Shown: positions 52,297 to 60,767 of the stretch, in pieces | How positions within the stretch are numbered: the stretch's first letter is position 1 | How the letters are laid out: each line of letters starts with the position of its first letter | From: Sphingobacteriales bacterium | GTDB lineage: Bacteria; Bacteroidota; Bacteroidia; Chitinophagales; Chitinophagaceae | NCBI GenBank assembly: GCA_027484425.1 | Contig: JAIXSZ010000033.1 | Coordinates: 62,001-126,000 of the forward strand | Direction of reading: 5' to 3' | DNA length: 64,000 nucleotides | Notes under the pieces: model-generated | What the model was told of the DNA's origin: nothing | Databases searched by the model: none | What the model saw: only the letters and a program-made list of their open reading frames with translations | Position numbers and translations under genes: made by a program

Positions 52297-54000
52297 ATGA
52301 TTTCAGCTTATTTTGCTAGGTATAGTTACATCTTATATTTTTCCTGTTTTTTCCTGCTCTCCTGTCATGCCCCACAGCGGGTAGATATGATGGTCATAAA
52401 TGGCAAAATTTATACGGTAGATAGTGCTTTTCGTACCGTTGAAGCTATGGCAGTTAAAAACGGGATTATTATTGCCACTGGCAGTACTTTAGACATACAA
52501 ACCCAATACAAAGCTGATAGTACCGTCGATGCCAAAGGTAAAGTAGTATATCCGGGTTTTATCGACGCTCATGCCCATTTTGTGGGTTATGGAAGGTCAC
52601 TTTTCGAGGTCAATTTATTCGATTGCAATGATTGGGATGAGGCGGTGGCTCGTGTTGCAGAATTTGCCAAGAATCATCCTAACGAAAAATGGATTAGGGG
52701 TAGAGGATGGGATCAAAATAAATTTCCCAATGCTGCTTACCCCGACAATAAGACCTTAAACGTATTATTCCCTACCACCCCAGTGTTACTGCAGCGGGTA
52801 GATGGTCATGCTGCCATTGCCAATGCCACTGCGCTTGATATGGCAGGTGTTGCAGCTTCTACCAAACTTATAGGCGGTGAGGTGGTTCTTGCTGCTGGCA
52901 AGCCTACCGGTTTACTTATCGACAATGCTGTAGATTTGGTTAGTTCCATCATACCTCAGGCTCAGTTACCCGATTACGAAAAATGGCTCACAGCAGCTCA
53001 AAAAAACTGTTTTGCACAAGGGCTTACTTCGATCACAGATTGCGGCTTGCCTTATTACGATGTAGCTATGGTAGATAACCTACAGCAAAACGGTAAATTG
53101 CAAATGCGCCTGTATGTGATGCTAAGCGATGATGCAACCACTTACAAACAATATATGCGTGTGCGTGCAGCAGCACTTGCGTGCAATAATCCTACGGTTG
53201 CTAAACGATATGTAGGCAATGGTCCATACAAAACAGATAAGCTCTATGTAAAGGGTATCAAAGCCTATGCAGATGGTGCGCTAGGTAGCCGTGGTGCATG
53301 TTTGCTACAGCATTATTCAGATAAGCCAGGCTGGGGTGGGTTTCTCCTCAGTAGCCCCCAGCATTACGATTCGCTTGCTCAGCAACTTATAAATACCGAT
53401 TTTCAGTTGTGCACCCACGCAATTGGCGATAGTGGCAATCGTATGGTGCTAAATGTGTATAAAAAATACCTCAATGGCACTAACGATAAACGCTGGCGTA
53501 TAGAGCATGCACAGGTTGTAAACCCTGCCGATTTTAATGCTTTTGGCGAATCATCTATCATACCCTCCGTACAGCCTACTCATGCCACCAGTGATATGCA
53601 TTGGGCAATCCATAGGTTGGGTGATGAGCGAATCAAAGGTGCTTATGCCTATAAGCAACTATTAGCACAAAATGGTTGGCTACCATTGGGTACAGACTTT
53701 CCAGTCGAAGATATCTCACCCTTCAAGACTTTTTATGCTGCTGTTGCGCGCACCAACGCAAACGGATATCCAAAAGGCGGTTTTCAACGCGAGAACGCTC
53801 TAACTAGGCGCGAGACACTTCAAGGTATGACGATCTGGGCTGCTCGTGCTGGCTTTATGGAACAAGAGATAGGCAGTATAGAAGTTGGTAAAAAGGCAGA
53901 TTTTGTCATGCTCGACAAAGACCTGATGATGGTCCCCAGCAATGAAATACTGGGTGTTAAAGTGTTAAGTACCTGGGTAGGTGGGAGGAAGGTGAATTGA
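52297..54000 (+). CDS. Exported amidohydrolase (YtcJ-like, Amidohydro_3)
   Basis: A 567-residue lipoprotein-type enzyme (lipobox LLSC near 23). The amidohydrolase composite fold starts VINGKIYTVDSAF. Metal-ligand motif GFIDAHAHF is followed later by THAIGDSGNR, RIEHAQVV and GTDFPVEDISPF (the final Asp). This is the YtcJ/Amidohydro_3 group, active on N-acyl or cyclic amides; the substrate is unknown. It follows the hypothetical lipoprotein by 15 bases. Confidence 0.9.
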   Translation: MISAYFARYSYILYFSCFFLLSCHAPQRVDMMVINGKIYTVDSAFRTVEAMAVKNGIIIATGSTLDIQTQYKADSTVDAKGKVVYPGFIDAHAHFVGYGRSLFEVNLFDCNDWDEAVARVAEFAKNHPNEKWIRGRGWDQNKFPNAAYPDNKTLNVLFPTTPVLLQRVDGHAAIANATALDMAGVAASTKLIGGEVVLAAGKPTGLLIDNAVDLVSSIIPQAQLPDYEKWLTAAQKNCFAQGLTSITDCGLPYYDVAMVDNLQQNGKLQMRLYVMLSDDATTYKQYMRVRAAALACNNPTVAKRYVGNGPYKTDKLYVKGIKAYADGALGSRGACLLQHYSDKPGWGGFLLSSPQHYDSLAQQLINTDFQLCTHAIGDSGNRMVLNVYKKYLNGTNDKRWRIEHAQVVNPADFNAFGESSIIPSVQPTHATSDMHWAIHRLGDERIKGAYAYKQLLAQNGWLPLGTDFPVEDISPFKTFYAAVARTNANGYPKGGFQRENALTRRETLQGMTIWAARAGFMEQEIGSIEVGKKADFVMLDKDLMMVPSNEILGVKVLSTWVGGRKVN

Positions 54001-54120
54001 TCGTTCTTTTAAAGCTTACTAGCCAGTATAAAGTCTGGTCGAGTAGGCAGACTGTGAATGTTTCCATGTCTATTTTTCCTTATTGTATCGTAGCTTTGTA
54101 GTAGGCAGAATTTTTTAAAA

Positions 54121-54351
54121 ATGAAACTTTCAACTCCGCAGTTTATTACTGATAACGCCGGCAGAAAACTATCGGTTGTGTTACCCTATGCAGAATACCA
54201 ACAGATAGTAGCCGAGCTTGAAGAAAAAACAATTCAAGGACAGCAAAAAAAAACTAAAATTAAAGTTTCCGCTTTGAGGGGAAAAATGTCCTCGTTGACA
54301 AATGAACAAATCGATCAACAATTTAAAGAAATCCGCAACGAATGGCAATAA
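54121..54351 (+). CDS. VapB/Phd-like antitoxin
   Basis: A 76-residue protein. Its N-terminal half (QFITDNAGRKLSVVLPYAEYQQIVAELEE) is typical of Phd/YefM- or RelB-like antitoxin DNA-binding domains, and the C-terminal half is a basic-acidic helix that would cover the toxin. The next frame, a PIN-domain toxin, starts at ATG 54342 within its last codons, the overlap usual for vapBC. A possible -7 box TAGCTTTG lies at 54091-54098. Family assignment is by context and pattern. Confidence 0.65.
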   Translation: MKLSTPQFITDNAGRKLSVVLPYAEYQQIVAELEEKTIQGQQKKTKIKVSALRGKMSSLTNEQIDQQFKEIRNEWQ

Positions 54352-54746
54352 GGTATTTGATCGATTCCAGCGCAGCTATTAAGTACCTTAACAACACACT
54401 TCCAGCTTCCTCGCTTTTGTTTCTGGATGCCGAACTAGACAAAGAAGTAAATTTGTCTATAGTTACTAAAGTTGAGATATTGGCATAGGAATCGGTTGAT
54501 CCAGCTAATCTTGTAATAGCGCAACAATTTGCAGATTGCGCAGTTGTTTTTCCTGTAGATGAAAGGATTGGAGAAATTGCTATACTAATCCGAAAAGCAA
54601 CTAAAGTGAAACTACCTGATGTGCTTATAGCGGCTACTGCAATTGCTTATAACTTTACGCTTATTGCAGACAATGATAAGGATTTTAATAAAATTGTGTC
54701 TTTGGATGTAGGATTAAAATATATTAATCCATTCAAAATTGCCTGA
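54342..54746 (+). pseudogene. VapC-like PIN-domain toxin interrupted by an in-frame TAG
   Basis: From ATG 54342 the frame reads MAIRYLIDSSAAIKYL and ends with TGA at 54744-54746, 134 codons plus stop. It is broken only by TAG at 54486-54488 (codon 49), directly after KVEILA. All four PIN acidic positions are present: D in LIDSS, E in VEILA, D in LPDVLIAATA and D in ADNDKDF. In VapC proteins the codon after the second motif is often Trp or Gly, so a TGG-to-TAG change is plausible. The downstream frame shows no further decay, so the stop is recent or an error. It overlaps the antitoxin gene by 10 bases. Confidence 0.8.
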
Positions 54747-54809
54747 TTTCTTTTTTGCACTAATAGGCATAACAGTTTGTAGGCACTTACAGAAGACTAT
54801 GTTCATTTA

Positions 54810-54855
54810 AAAACCGCTGCAAAAAGGCACATCACCTTCATGCAACGGTTTTATT
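54810..54855 (-). terminator. Terminator after the YHYH-domain gene
   Basis: A 12-bp stem (54810-54821 with 54841-54852, one G-U pair) with an extended loop that folds further (AAGG/CCTT). On the minus strand it ends in a U-run. Confidence 0.7.
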
Positions 54856-54866
54856 ATTTTACACTA

Positions 54867-56225
54867 TTACTTAGCTATCGTTATCTTCTTAGTTACTGCT
54901 TCTTTATTGTTGAAAATCCTCACCAGATACTCACCATTATACAGTGTGCGTGCATCTATGTAGGCTATAGTGCTGCCTTGGTATATTTTAGTACTGTGTA
55001 TCAGGCGGCCTGTCATATCATACAGTACTACATTCAGGTCTTCTGTAGTTATCAATCCTGCTTGTATAGCTATGATATCATTGGCAGGGTTAGGATATAC
55101 TGTCGCTTCAAGATTGCCATTGCTCATTGTAGTTACGCCTGTAGTAGGGGAGTAAGGAGTAACGGTCTCTGTTATGGAAGTTACTTTCACAGCTGTTTTA
55201 GTACCATAAAACGTAGGCCCTACTGCATAAGGATAGGCCGAATTCCACTGTGCATCTACCGTACAGAAGTAAGCATATATACCTGATGGATACTCAGGTG
55301 TTACACAGAAACGACCATTATGACTGTCAAGATAGTCGGGCTGGGCGGTAGTGGGTGCTGTATACTGATAGTCTTCTCTGAAGTAGCCCAACGGATAAGT
55401 AGCACTCACAGCTGGACCTGCGGTTACAGAACTGCCATCTGCATACGTTGTGCGGGTGGTTATAGACCTGTAGGAGTAGCTACTTTTTATTCTGGTAATG
55501 CCACCTGTCCCATCAGCATTTTTGTAGCCATACGCACCATATATTGGGAAGCCATCATAAGCAAATCCTATAAGTGGGGAGTGCACAGTGCTGTCTATGA
55601 CATACAATCCATCGGCATCATACAGATTACAGATCGTAGATATCACCGTCCTGTCCAGTTTAAAAGCACTTGGGTTTTGATGGTGGTGATAGTTGCCCAT
55701 TGCTGGGTGCCCTTTTGAGCAGTCAAATCCGCCTTTTTCTGCCACAACAGCGTCTCTGTTCCATACATTGTCTCCCATACCGCCCATAGGTCCACCAGCC
55801 AGTGCGTTAGTGCTGTTTTTCCATGATACACCATCTCTGTAGTCAAACAATGCCACTCCATTGATAAACAAACCTATGTTTCCCCCATTAGTTGGTGTTG
55901 GAGTACCTGTATTTGCTACAGGATTCAGAGATACCTTGAATATCGCATTCTGGCTAGTGGCCAAAGATGGATTGCCATCCAGAAAAGGACCAGTAATGTA
56001 GCCAGGTATACCCTTCGTGCGTATATACACCCAGTTGCTAGAGTATAGCACTGTTTGCACATTAGCTGAATCAGGGTCGGTAAATGGTGTAGAGTTGCCA
56101 CTTACATAGTGCCTGCCCGTAAGTCCTGTAGTGTTTCTTAGCCACTTAGTTATGGCCGGATTCGTTTGTGCCACCAAGGTATTACTGGTTACCAATAGTG
56201 CAGCGGCTATTATTGTTTTTCTCAT
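54867..56225 (-). CDS. Secreted YHYH-domain protein with T9SS type A sorting domain
   Basis: A 452-residue protein with a signal peptide (1-19, ending LVAQ). The YHYH domain (about 130-280) has a His-rich segment GNYHHHQNP and the GFAYDGFPIYGAYG motif. The C-terminal 70 residues (YPNPANDIIAIQAG, TGRLIHSTKIYQG, GEYLVRI) are a Por/type A sorting tail for type IX secretion. It lies 48 bases downstream of the dihaem peroxidase gene on the same strand and looks like the last gene of that operon. The His-rich region suggests metal binding, but this is inference. Confidence 0.88.
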   Translation of the reverse strand: MRKTIIAAALLVTSNTLVAQTNPAITKWLRNTTGLTGRHYVSGNSTPFTDPDSANVQTVLYSSNWVYIRTKGIPGYITGPFLDGNPSLATSQNAIFKVSLNPVANTGTPTPTNGGNIGLFINGVALFDYRDGVSWKNSTNALAGGPMGGMGDNVWNRDAVVAEKGGFDCSKGHPAMGNYHHHQNPSAFKLDRTVISTICNLYDADGLYVIDSTVHSPLIGFAYDGFPIYGAYGYKNADGTGGITRIKSSYSYRSITTRTTYADGSSVTAGPAVSATYPLGYFREDYQYTAPTTAQPDYLDSHNGRFCVTPEYPSGIYAYFCTVDAQWNSAYPYAVGPTFYGTKTAVKVTSITETVTPYSPTTGVTTMSNGNLEATVYPNPANDIIAIQAGLITTEDLNVVLYDMTGRLIHSTKIYQGSTIAYIDARTLYNGEYLVRIFNNKEAVTKKITIAK

Positions 56226-56273
56226 TTTCTCGTTTTTTGTAGGTGCTTCAATATTTTAGACGACCATTTTTCA

Positions 56274-57314
56274 TCACTCCTTCGGTGCAGACATAAATAT
56301 TTCTTTAGGAAATGAGTATGCCCTGTTGAATAAAAATTCTTTGTCTGTAAGCGTCAACATAAATGCTACCAAATCCACCTTTTCATCAGCTGTTAGCAAT
56401 ATCGGTTTATCCAATAACGGCGATAATGTTGCGCTATGCTGTATACCGGTAGTGTAATGATTGATAACTTGTTGCAAAGTCGCAAATCTACCGTCATGCA
56501 TATACGGATACGAAAACTCTATATTCCGCAGACTAGGTACTTTAAAGCACAATGAATCTTTTGGATTGTGGGTAATCTTTATTCTGCCAAAATCATTGAG
56601 TGTGGTGTCTACAGATAGGCCATTATTCCTAAAATCATTGGTGGTAAATAAAGGCTCTTTGTGACATGATGCACAATGAGCCCGAAACAGTCGATACCCA
56701 TTAGCTTCCTGTGACGTAAAAGCTATGCCCTTTTCGTTACGCATCACTTGGTCGTATTTGGCATTTGAACTCACTATCGTCAGCATAAACTGAGAAATAG
56801 CTTTCAGGAAATGCTCACCAGTTACAGCACTATCTTTAAACGCTCTATAAAACAGGCTAGGGTAGATACTCGACCTGCGTAGTCTAAGTAGTACAGAATC
56901 TATACTACTACCCATTTCGTCAGGGTGGCTTATGGGTGCCAGTGGTTGCATATCAAGGTGATTGATAGCTCCATCCCACATAAACAGTTTGCCCCAAGCC
57001 ATATTAGTTAGTGCAGGCGCATTCCGAGTTCCTATCTTTCCATTTATTCCATGACTAAGCGTATGATCTACATGTGTAAATGCTGTATATTGTAGGTGGC
57101 AGCTAGTGCATGATATGGTACTGTCGGCGGATAAAACTGGGTCGTAAAATAAGGCTCTACCCAGCAATATTTTATCTTTGTTGAGTCGGTTTTTGTTAAA
57201 GTCGTATACAGGGTTTGGCCAGTTCTTTGGTATTCTAAATTTGGTTTCATCGTCACCTTTTAGTGCCACTATAACTATCCATACCCCAAAAACTAACAAT
57301 AAATACTTCTTCAT
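56274..57314 (-). CDS. Dihaem cytochrome c peroxidase, MbnH type
   Basis: A 346-residue protein with an N-terminal membrane or signal segment (3-19) and two c-type haem sites, CTSCH (C69, C72, H73) and CASCH (C214, C217, H218). It belongs to the MauG/CcpA peroxidase family. It lies directly downstream of an MbnP gene, overlapping it by four bases. In known MbnPH pairs the MbnH partner oxidises a tryptophan of MbnP to kynurenine so that copper can bind. The same role is inferred here from order and family. Confidence 0.9.
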   Translation of the reverse strand: MKKYLLLVFGVWIVIVALKGDDETKFRIPKNWPNPVYDFNKNRLNKDKILLGRALFYDPVLSADSTISCTSCHLQYTAFTHVDHTLSHGINGKIGTRNAPALTNMAWGKLFMWDGAINHLDMQPLAPISHPDEMGSSIDSVLLRLRRSSIYPSLFYRAFKDSAVTGEHFLKAISQFMLTIVSSNAKYDQVMRNEKGIAFTSQEANGYRLFRAHCASCHKEPLFTTNDFRNNGLSVDTTLNDFGRIKITHNPKDSLCFKVPSLRNIEFSYPYMHDGRFATLQQVINHYTTGIQHSATLSPLLDKPILLTADEKVDLVAFMLTLTDKEFLFNRAYSFPKEIFMSAPKE

Positions 57315-58000
57315 TTTTGGATACTAAATATTGACGCAGCTAATCTAGATAATTTCAAAGCATCGTCACCCGGTATCATGACATTATTCTGATTTACAAG
57401 GTCTATCTGCTTTACGAATGTTGCAATATCTGCTTTTATTGTAATACTGTCAGTTCGCTCCAAATTCAGTACTATTTTCTGTATACTTCCAAACGGATAA
57501 CCGTACCCACCTAGGTGAAAATGGAATTCATTGTTGCGTGTTTTACAAACGTTACTTTTTCCTTCCAGTTTATAATTTATGTAGCCACTTTGCCATGTCC
57601 AGTACATTCCTTTTGTGGGGTCTAGGTCGCCACCCATAGCACCCGATACATTGGTTACACTATCAATCCCTAAGTTGAAACTGACTTTATCGTATAACAC
57701 ATCTTTGGGTAAACTCAGAAAAATTGTAGTGCTTTTGGGTATTCTGGCATCTATAAGATGCACACTATTTGGCTCAGCATAAACTTCATGTCCATTATGC
57801 AGCAATGCCAGGCCCGATATGTAATATTTTAGGTTAGTGATAGAGACGCTATCTGTGTCTTGATTATGATAAATACTTTTCTCTAGTTCTATTGGTTGAT
57901 AATTCCACGTATTCCTAAATTGAATGGGTACTACATACTGCGCACAGGTATCACCAGCGCAAATAAATGATAAAAAAGTCACAGTGAGTAGCCTGTACAC
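57311..58000 (-). CDS. MbnP-like periplasmic copper-binding protein
   Basis: A 229-residue exported protein (signal peptide about 1-20, ending TCAQ) of the MbnP family. It has TNLKYYISGLALL, then GMYWTWQSGYINYKLEG (W134 and W136 are candidate kynurenine sites) and NNEFHFHLGGYG (H160 and H162 as candidate copper ligands). MbnP proteins bind copper after MbnH converts a Trp to kynurenine. The gene order MbnP then MbnH, with a four-base overlap, supports the pair. Copper binding is inferred, not shown. Confidence 0.85.
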   Translation of the reverse strand: MYRLLTVTFLSFICAGDTCAQYVVPIQFRNTWNYQPIELEKSIYHNQDTDSVSITNLKYYISGLALLHNGHEVYAEPNSVHLIDARIPKSTTIFLSLPKDVLYDKVSFNLGIDSVTNVSGAMGGDLDPTKGMYWTWQSGYINYKLEGKSNVCKTRNNEFHFHLGGYGYPFGSIQKIVLNLERTDSITIKADIATFVKQIDLVNQNNVMIPGDDALKLSRLAASIFSIQK

Positions 58001-58003
58001 TGG

Positions 58004-58477
58004 TTATGGGCGTTTAGGACGATGAGGTGCAAACAGTTCGGCTATTTCTTGAGTCAATAATTCATAGTATTGCTTTTGTTCACCGTTGCATAGTCTTTTT
58101 ATATCCTCAAAATGTTTGTAGTGTATCAGTTCTATGTTTCTTTGTGCTGCAGCTATATCTTCAAAACACTTATTTTTCAACATACTATCGGTACTATTTT
58201 CAGCAAGGGTAGTGTACAGCCTGTTCTTAGACATCATAAGTATTCTCTGTGCCTTATCTATTTCAGATCTGTGCCATTTTATCAATTCATCATATTGTGT
58301 TATTTGCGCTTCGGTGAAGTGTAGTTTTTCAATAACAATATTTCTAGGGCCAGGTTGTCTATTCTTATCGTTGTTACTAGGTCTATCTGTTTTGTTATAA
58401 ACTACATAGCCTACAAGCATCAAATTTGATATCAGAAGTCCAATGGCCAGTAAAGAAAGGAATTTTATCTTGTTCAT
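58004..58477 (-). CDS. Spy/CpxP-like periplasmic protein
   Basis: A 157-residue protein: one N-terminal membrane segment (residues 7-27), then a helical periplasmic domain with LHFTEAQITQYDELIKWH, the pattern of the Spy/CpxP/heavy-metal-sensor (LTxxQ-like) family. Such proteins act as envelope chaperones or sense metals. It lies three bases before mbnP and five bases after the short membrane protein, so it is an operon member under the ECF sigma factor. Confidence 0.75.
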   Translation of the reverse strand: MNKIKFLSLLAIGLLISNLMLVGYVVYNKTDRPSNNDKNRQPGPRNIVIEKLHFTEAQITQYDELIKWHRSEIDKAQRILMMSKNRLYTTLAENSTDSMLKNKCFEDIAAAQRNIELIHYKHFEDIKRLCNGEQKQYYELLTQEIAELFAPHRPKRP

Positions 58478-58482
58478 CTTGA

Positions 58483-58758
58483 TTATTGATATAATGTATT
58501 GTCTGGAGCCAAATTCATTGATCTTACAAGGTTAGTTGTTTGCTGGTTCTGCTCATTACTTTTACTCATCACTACCACATTCACTATTAATACCAGCATC
58601 AGTGACACACTTCCAGCAAATACCCAACCCAACCCTATCTTTATTTCAGGGTTAGTTTTTATTTTTTCCCTAATGCGTGTCAGCAAAAAAGGTGGGGCAT
58701 CTACTTTCTGGATAGTGCTCAGTAAAGAAGAAAAATCAGTATCCACTTCGTGTTTCAT
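58483..58758 (-). CDS. Short single-TM protein, anti-sigma-like
   Basis: A 91-residue protein: a cytoplasmic N terminus of about 40 residues (FSSLLSTIQKVDAPPFLLTRIREKI), one membrane helix (about 44-66) and a short periplasmic tail. Position directly after an ECF sigma gene (35 bases) and the topology suggest an anti-sigma factor, although no zinc motif or ASD signature is obvious. Confidence 0.6.
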   Translation of the reverse strand: MKHEVDTDFSSLLSTIQKVDAPPFLLTRIREKIKTNPEIKIGLGWVFAGSVSLMLVLIVNVVVMSKSNEQNQQTTNLVRSMNLAPDNTLYQ

Positions 58759-58793
58759 AATTCTTTGTGTATTTATAGACGATAAAATTTCTG

Positions 58794-59321
58794 TTATCCT
58801 TCGGTATCTTTTAGTTTTTTTGCCAAATTCGTTTTTGCTCTTTGTATCAGCGATTCCACGGCCTTTACTGATATATCCATTATATTGGCTATTTCTACTT
58901 GCGACATCTGTTCAGTTTTGCTAAGCAGTAATGCCGTCTTCTGGTTGTCTGGTAGTTCGTTTATGCATTTAAATATCCTTTGCATCGCATTCTTTTGCTC
59001 TAGTTGAACCCCCGGATGATTGAAGTGCCCCAACTCATCTTGTTTTTTGTCTCCTATACCCAACAGATCAGTTATGATACCAAACCGCTTTTTCCTGTTT
59101 TTTGCTTTTATATGATCCAGAGATTTGTTTATGGTTATCCTGTATATCCATGTAGTTATACTCGACTTTTCCTGAAACTTATGTCGGGATTGGTACACAG
59201 ATACAAATACATCCTGAGTTATCTCTTCGGCATCCTCATAGTTCTGCAAATAGTTGAGCGATAGGTTAAAGACCATGTCCTTATGCCCATCATATATTTC
59301 TTCAAAGCTTAATGTGATCAA
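58794..59321 (-). CDS. ECF-type RNA polymerase sigma factor
   Basis: A 175-residue sigma factor. Region 2 (about 8-75) has YLQNYEDAEEITQDVFVSVY, the region 2.4-like DAEEITQDVF; region 4 (about 120-170) has LPDNQKTALLLSKTEQMSQVEIANIM and SVKAVESLIQRAK. It is first in a minus-strand run (anti-sigma-like protein, Spy/CpxP-like, MbnP, MbnH, YHYH protein), which it probably activates. Confidence 0.93.
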   Translation of the reverse strand: MITLSFEEIYDGHKDMVFNLSLNYLQNYEDAEEITQDVFVSVYQSRHKFQEKSSITTWIYRITINKSLDHIKAKNRKKRFGIITDLLGIGDKKQDELGHFNHPGVQLEQKNAMQRIFKCINELPDNQKTALLLSKTEQMSQVEIANIMDISVKAVESLIQRAKTNLAKKLKDTEG

Positions 59322-59385
59322 CTATTGAATGTAAACTGCTGATTATCAGGAATATACCTTGAATTATTTTTACTATTAATTCACT

Positions 59386-59760
59386 CTAGCTACATGACAA
59401 CAATGGATTTTCATAATTGTCAGATTGATCTTCATGTGGCGGTGCATCTATGCATTTAAAGTCTTTTTCTACCAGCAACAACAATGTTCTACCATTCTTG
59501 AGCTGCTTGGTGTGCGTGTGGCTCACTGTATTATTGTCAGGCCATGCTTGAGCTACAGTAGCCGGCAATAGCACAGTCATAGTGTTATTATTCATTACAG
59601 CGTCTAGCGTTTCAATGCTGGAATCTGTCTGTAACCTATATCCAAAACTACCGTCTTCAAATTCTGTTTTCTCCTCTATTATTCCAGTTGTAGCCAGTGT
59701 ATCTACCTCACTTTTCGTTAGCCTCAGCCTTACCGAATTTCCCTTTATGCGAATCTTCAT
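59386..59760 (-). CDS. DUF7009-like hypothetical protein
   Basis: A 124-residue protein starting MKIRIKGNSVRLRLTKSEV, with a beta-rich body and a conserved-looking tail (FKCIDAPPHEDQSDNYENP, then a terminal Cys). This pattern fits DUF7009, a small family often beside fdhD or molybdenum-cofactor genes, which matches here because fdhD lies directly upstream. Start 59760 is chosen; the frame runs seven codons further up. Function unknown. Confidence 0.65.
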   Translation of the reverse strand: MKIRIKGNSVRLRLTKSEVDTLATTGIIEEKTEFEDGSFGYRLQTDSSIETLDAVMNNNTMTVLLPATVAQAWPDNNTVSHTHTKQLKNGRTLLLLVEKDFKCIDAPPHEDQSDNYENPLLSCS

Positions 59761-59820
59761 AGCAGTTATTACTTTTTGCAAATTTACAATACAAGTTACA
59801 GTATAATAACTACTGTTTTA

Positions 59821-60663
59821 TTACTCCATTTTTAGGTTTATCCTTTCTGCTCCCGCATATACATTGAATTGCTCATTTCGTAGAAATCCAATCAAAGTCA
59901 TCCCCCATTCGTTTGCCATCTCCACTGCTAGGCTCGACGGAGCACCGACTGCTGCAATAATCTTTATACCAGCCATAGCTGCTTTTTGCACCAGTTCAAA
60001 ACTTATACGTCCACTAAGCATTAGTATGTGATTATTCAGTGGCAGCATATCTGCAATTAAGCCAGCACCTATCAGTTTGTCTAATGCATTATGCCTTCCA
60101 GCATCTTCTTTAGCCATTATCAAATTACCACTCAAGTCAAAAATCCCACATCCATGCAGGCCTCCTGTTAGCGAAAAAACCTCCTGGTGATTACGTAGTT
60201 TTTCCGACAAACCATACAATGTCTCGCAAGATATTACAATATTATCCTTCGTATCTACAATAGGGCACGACACCCTGACCGATTCTATAGATGCTTTGCC
60301 ACAAACTCCGCAGCTAGATGTAGTGTAGAAATTTCGCTCTAACCGCGCTACATCAGGTATTACAGTTTCCGCTAGCGTCACCATCACCACATTATTGTTT
60401 TTGATGTCAGTGTGTTCCAGTGCTTTTACGTCAGATAGACCAGATATTATGTTCTCAGTATACAAAAAACCAATTGTCAATTCGGCATCATTTCCAGGTG
60501 TACGCATAGTTACAGATATACTTTTCCGTTCCATGCCAGCGCGTGTGGCATATTGCAGCCTTATTTCCAGTGGTTCTTCGGTTGTTATGGTATCATCAGT
60601 TCGCTGTGCTTTACTTCCTTTTACCCTTATTATATTGAAAGTAGTGGCCTGTTGCATGTTCAA
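59821..60663 (-). CDS. fdhD: Formate dehydrogenase accessory sulfurtransferase
   Basis: A 280-residue protein with the FdhD signature CGVCGKASIE near 118, the paired cysteines that accept sulfur from IscS, then SLTGGLHGCGIF, KEDAGRHNALDKLIG and SGRISFELVQKAA. FdhD sulfurates the molybdenum cofactor for formate dehydrogenases. No formate dehydrogenase gene is in the window. It is followed by the DUF7009-like gene and preceded by a divergent Nudix gene. Confidence 0.95.
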   Translation of the reverse strand: MNMQQATTFNIIRVKGSKAQRTDDTITTEEPLEIRLQYATRAGMERKSISVTMRTPGNDAELTIGFLYTENIISGLSDVKALEHTDIKNNNVVMVTLAETVIPDVARLERNFYTTSSCGVCGKASIESVRVSCPIVDTKDNIVISCETLYGLSEKLRNHQEVFSLTGGLHGCGIFDLSGNLIMAKEDAGRHNALDKLIGAGLIADMLPLNNHILMLSGRISFELVQKAAMAGIKIIAAVGAPSSLAVEMANEWGMTLIGFLRNEQFNVYAGAERINLKME

Positions 60664-60740
60664 ATTTACACGATATATCTCTATTTTTTCTTCAAGGTAA
60701 ATCTATATCTATTCAGTTTGATTCTTGTATGCTTCATCAT

Positions 60741-60748
60741 TACTTTTG
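60741..60748 (+). promoter_or_regulatory. -7 box of the Nudix gene
   Basis: TACTTTTG (exact TAnnTTTG), 19 bases before the ATG at 60768. Its position shows that the longer frame from 60729 is not the real start. Confidence 0.55.
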
Positions 60749-60767
60749 TCGCAAATCCATTATTCCC

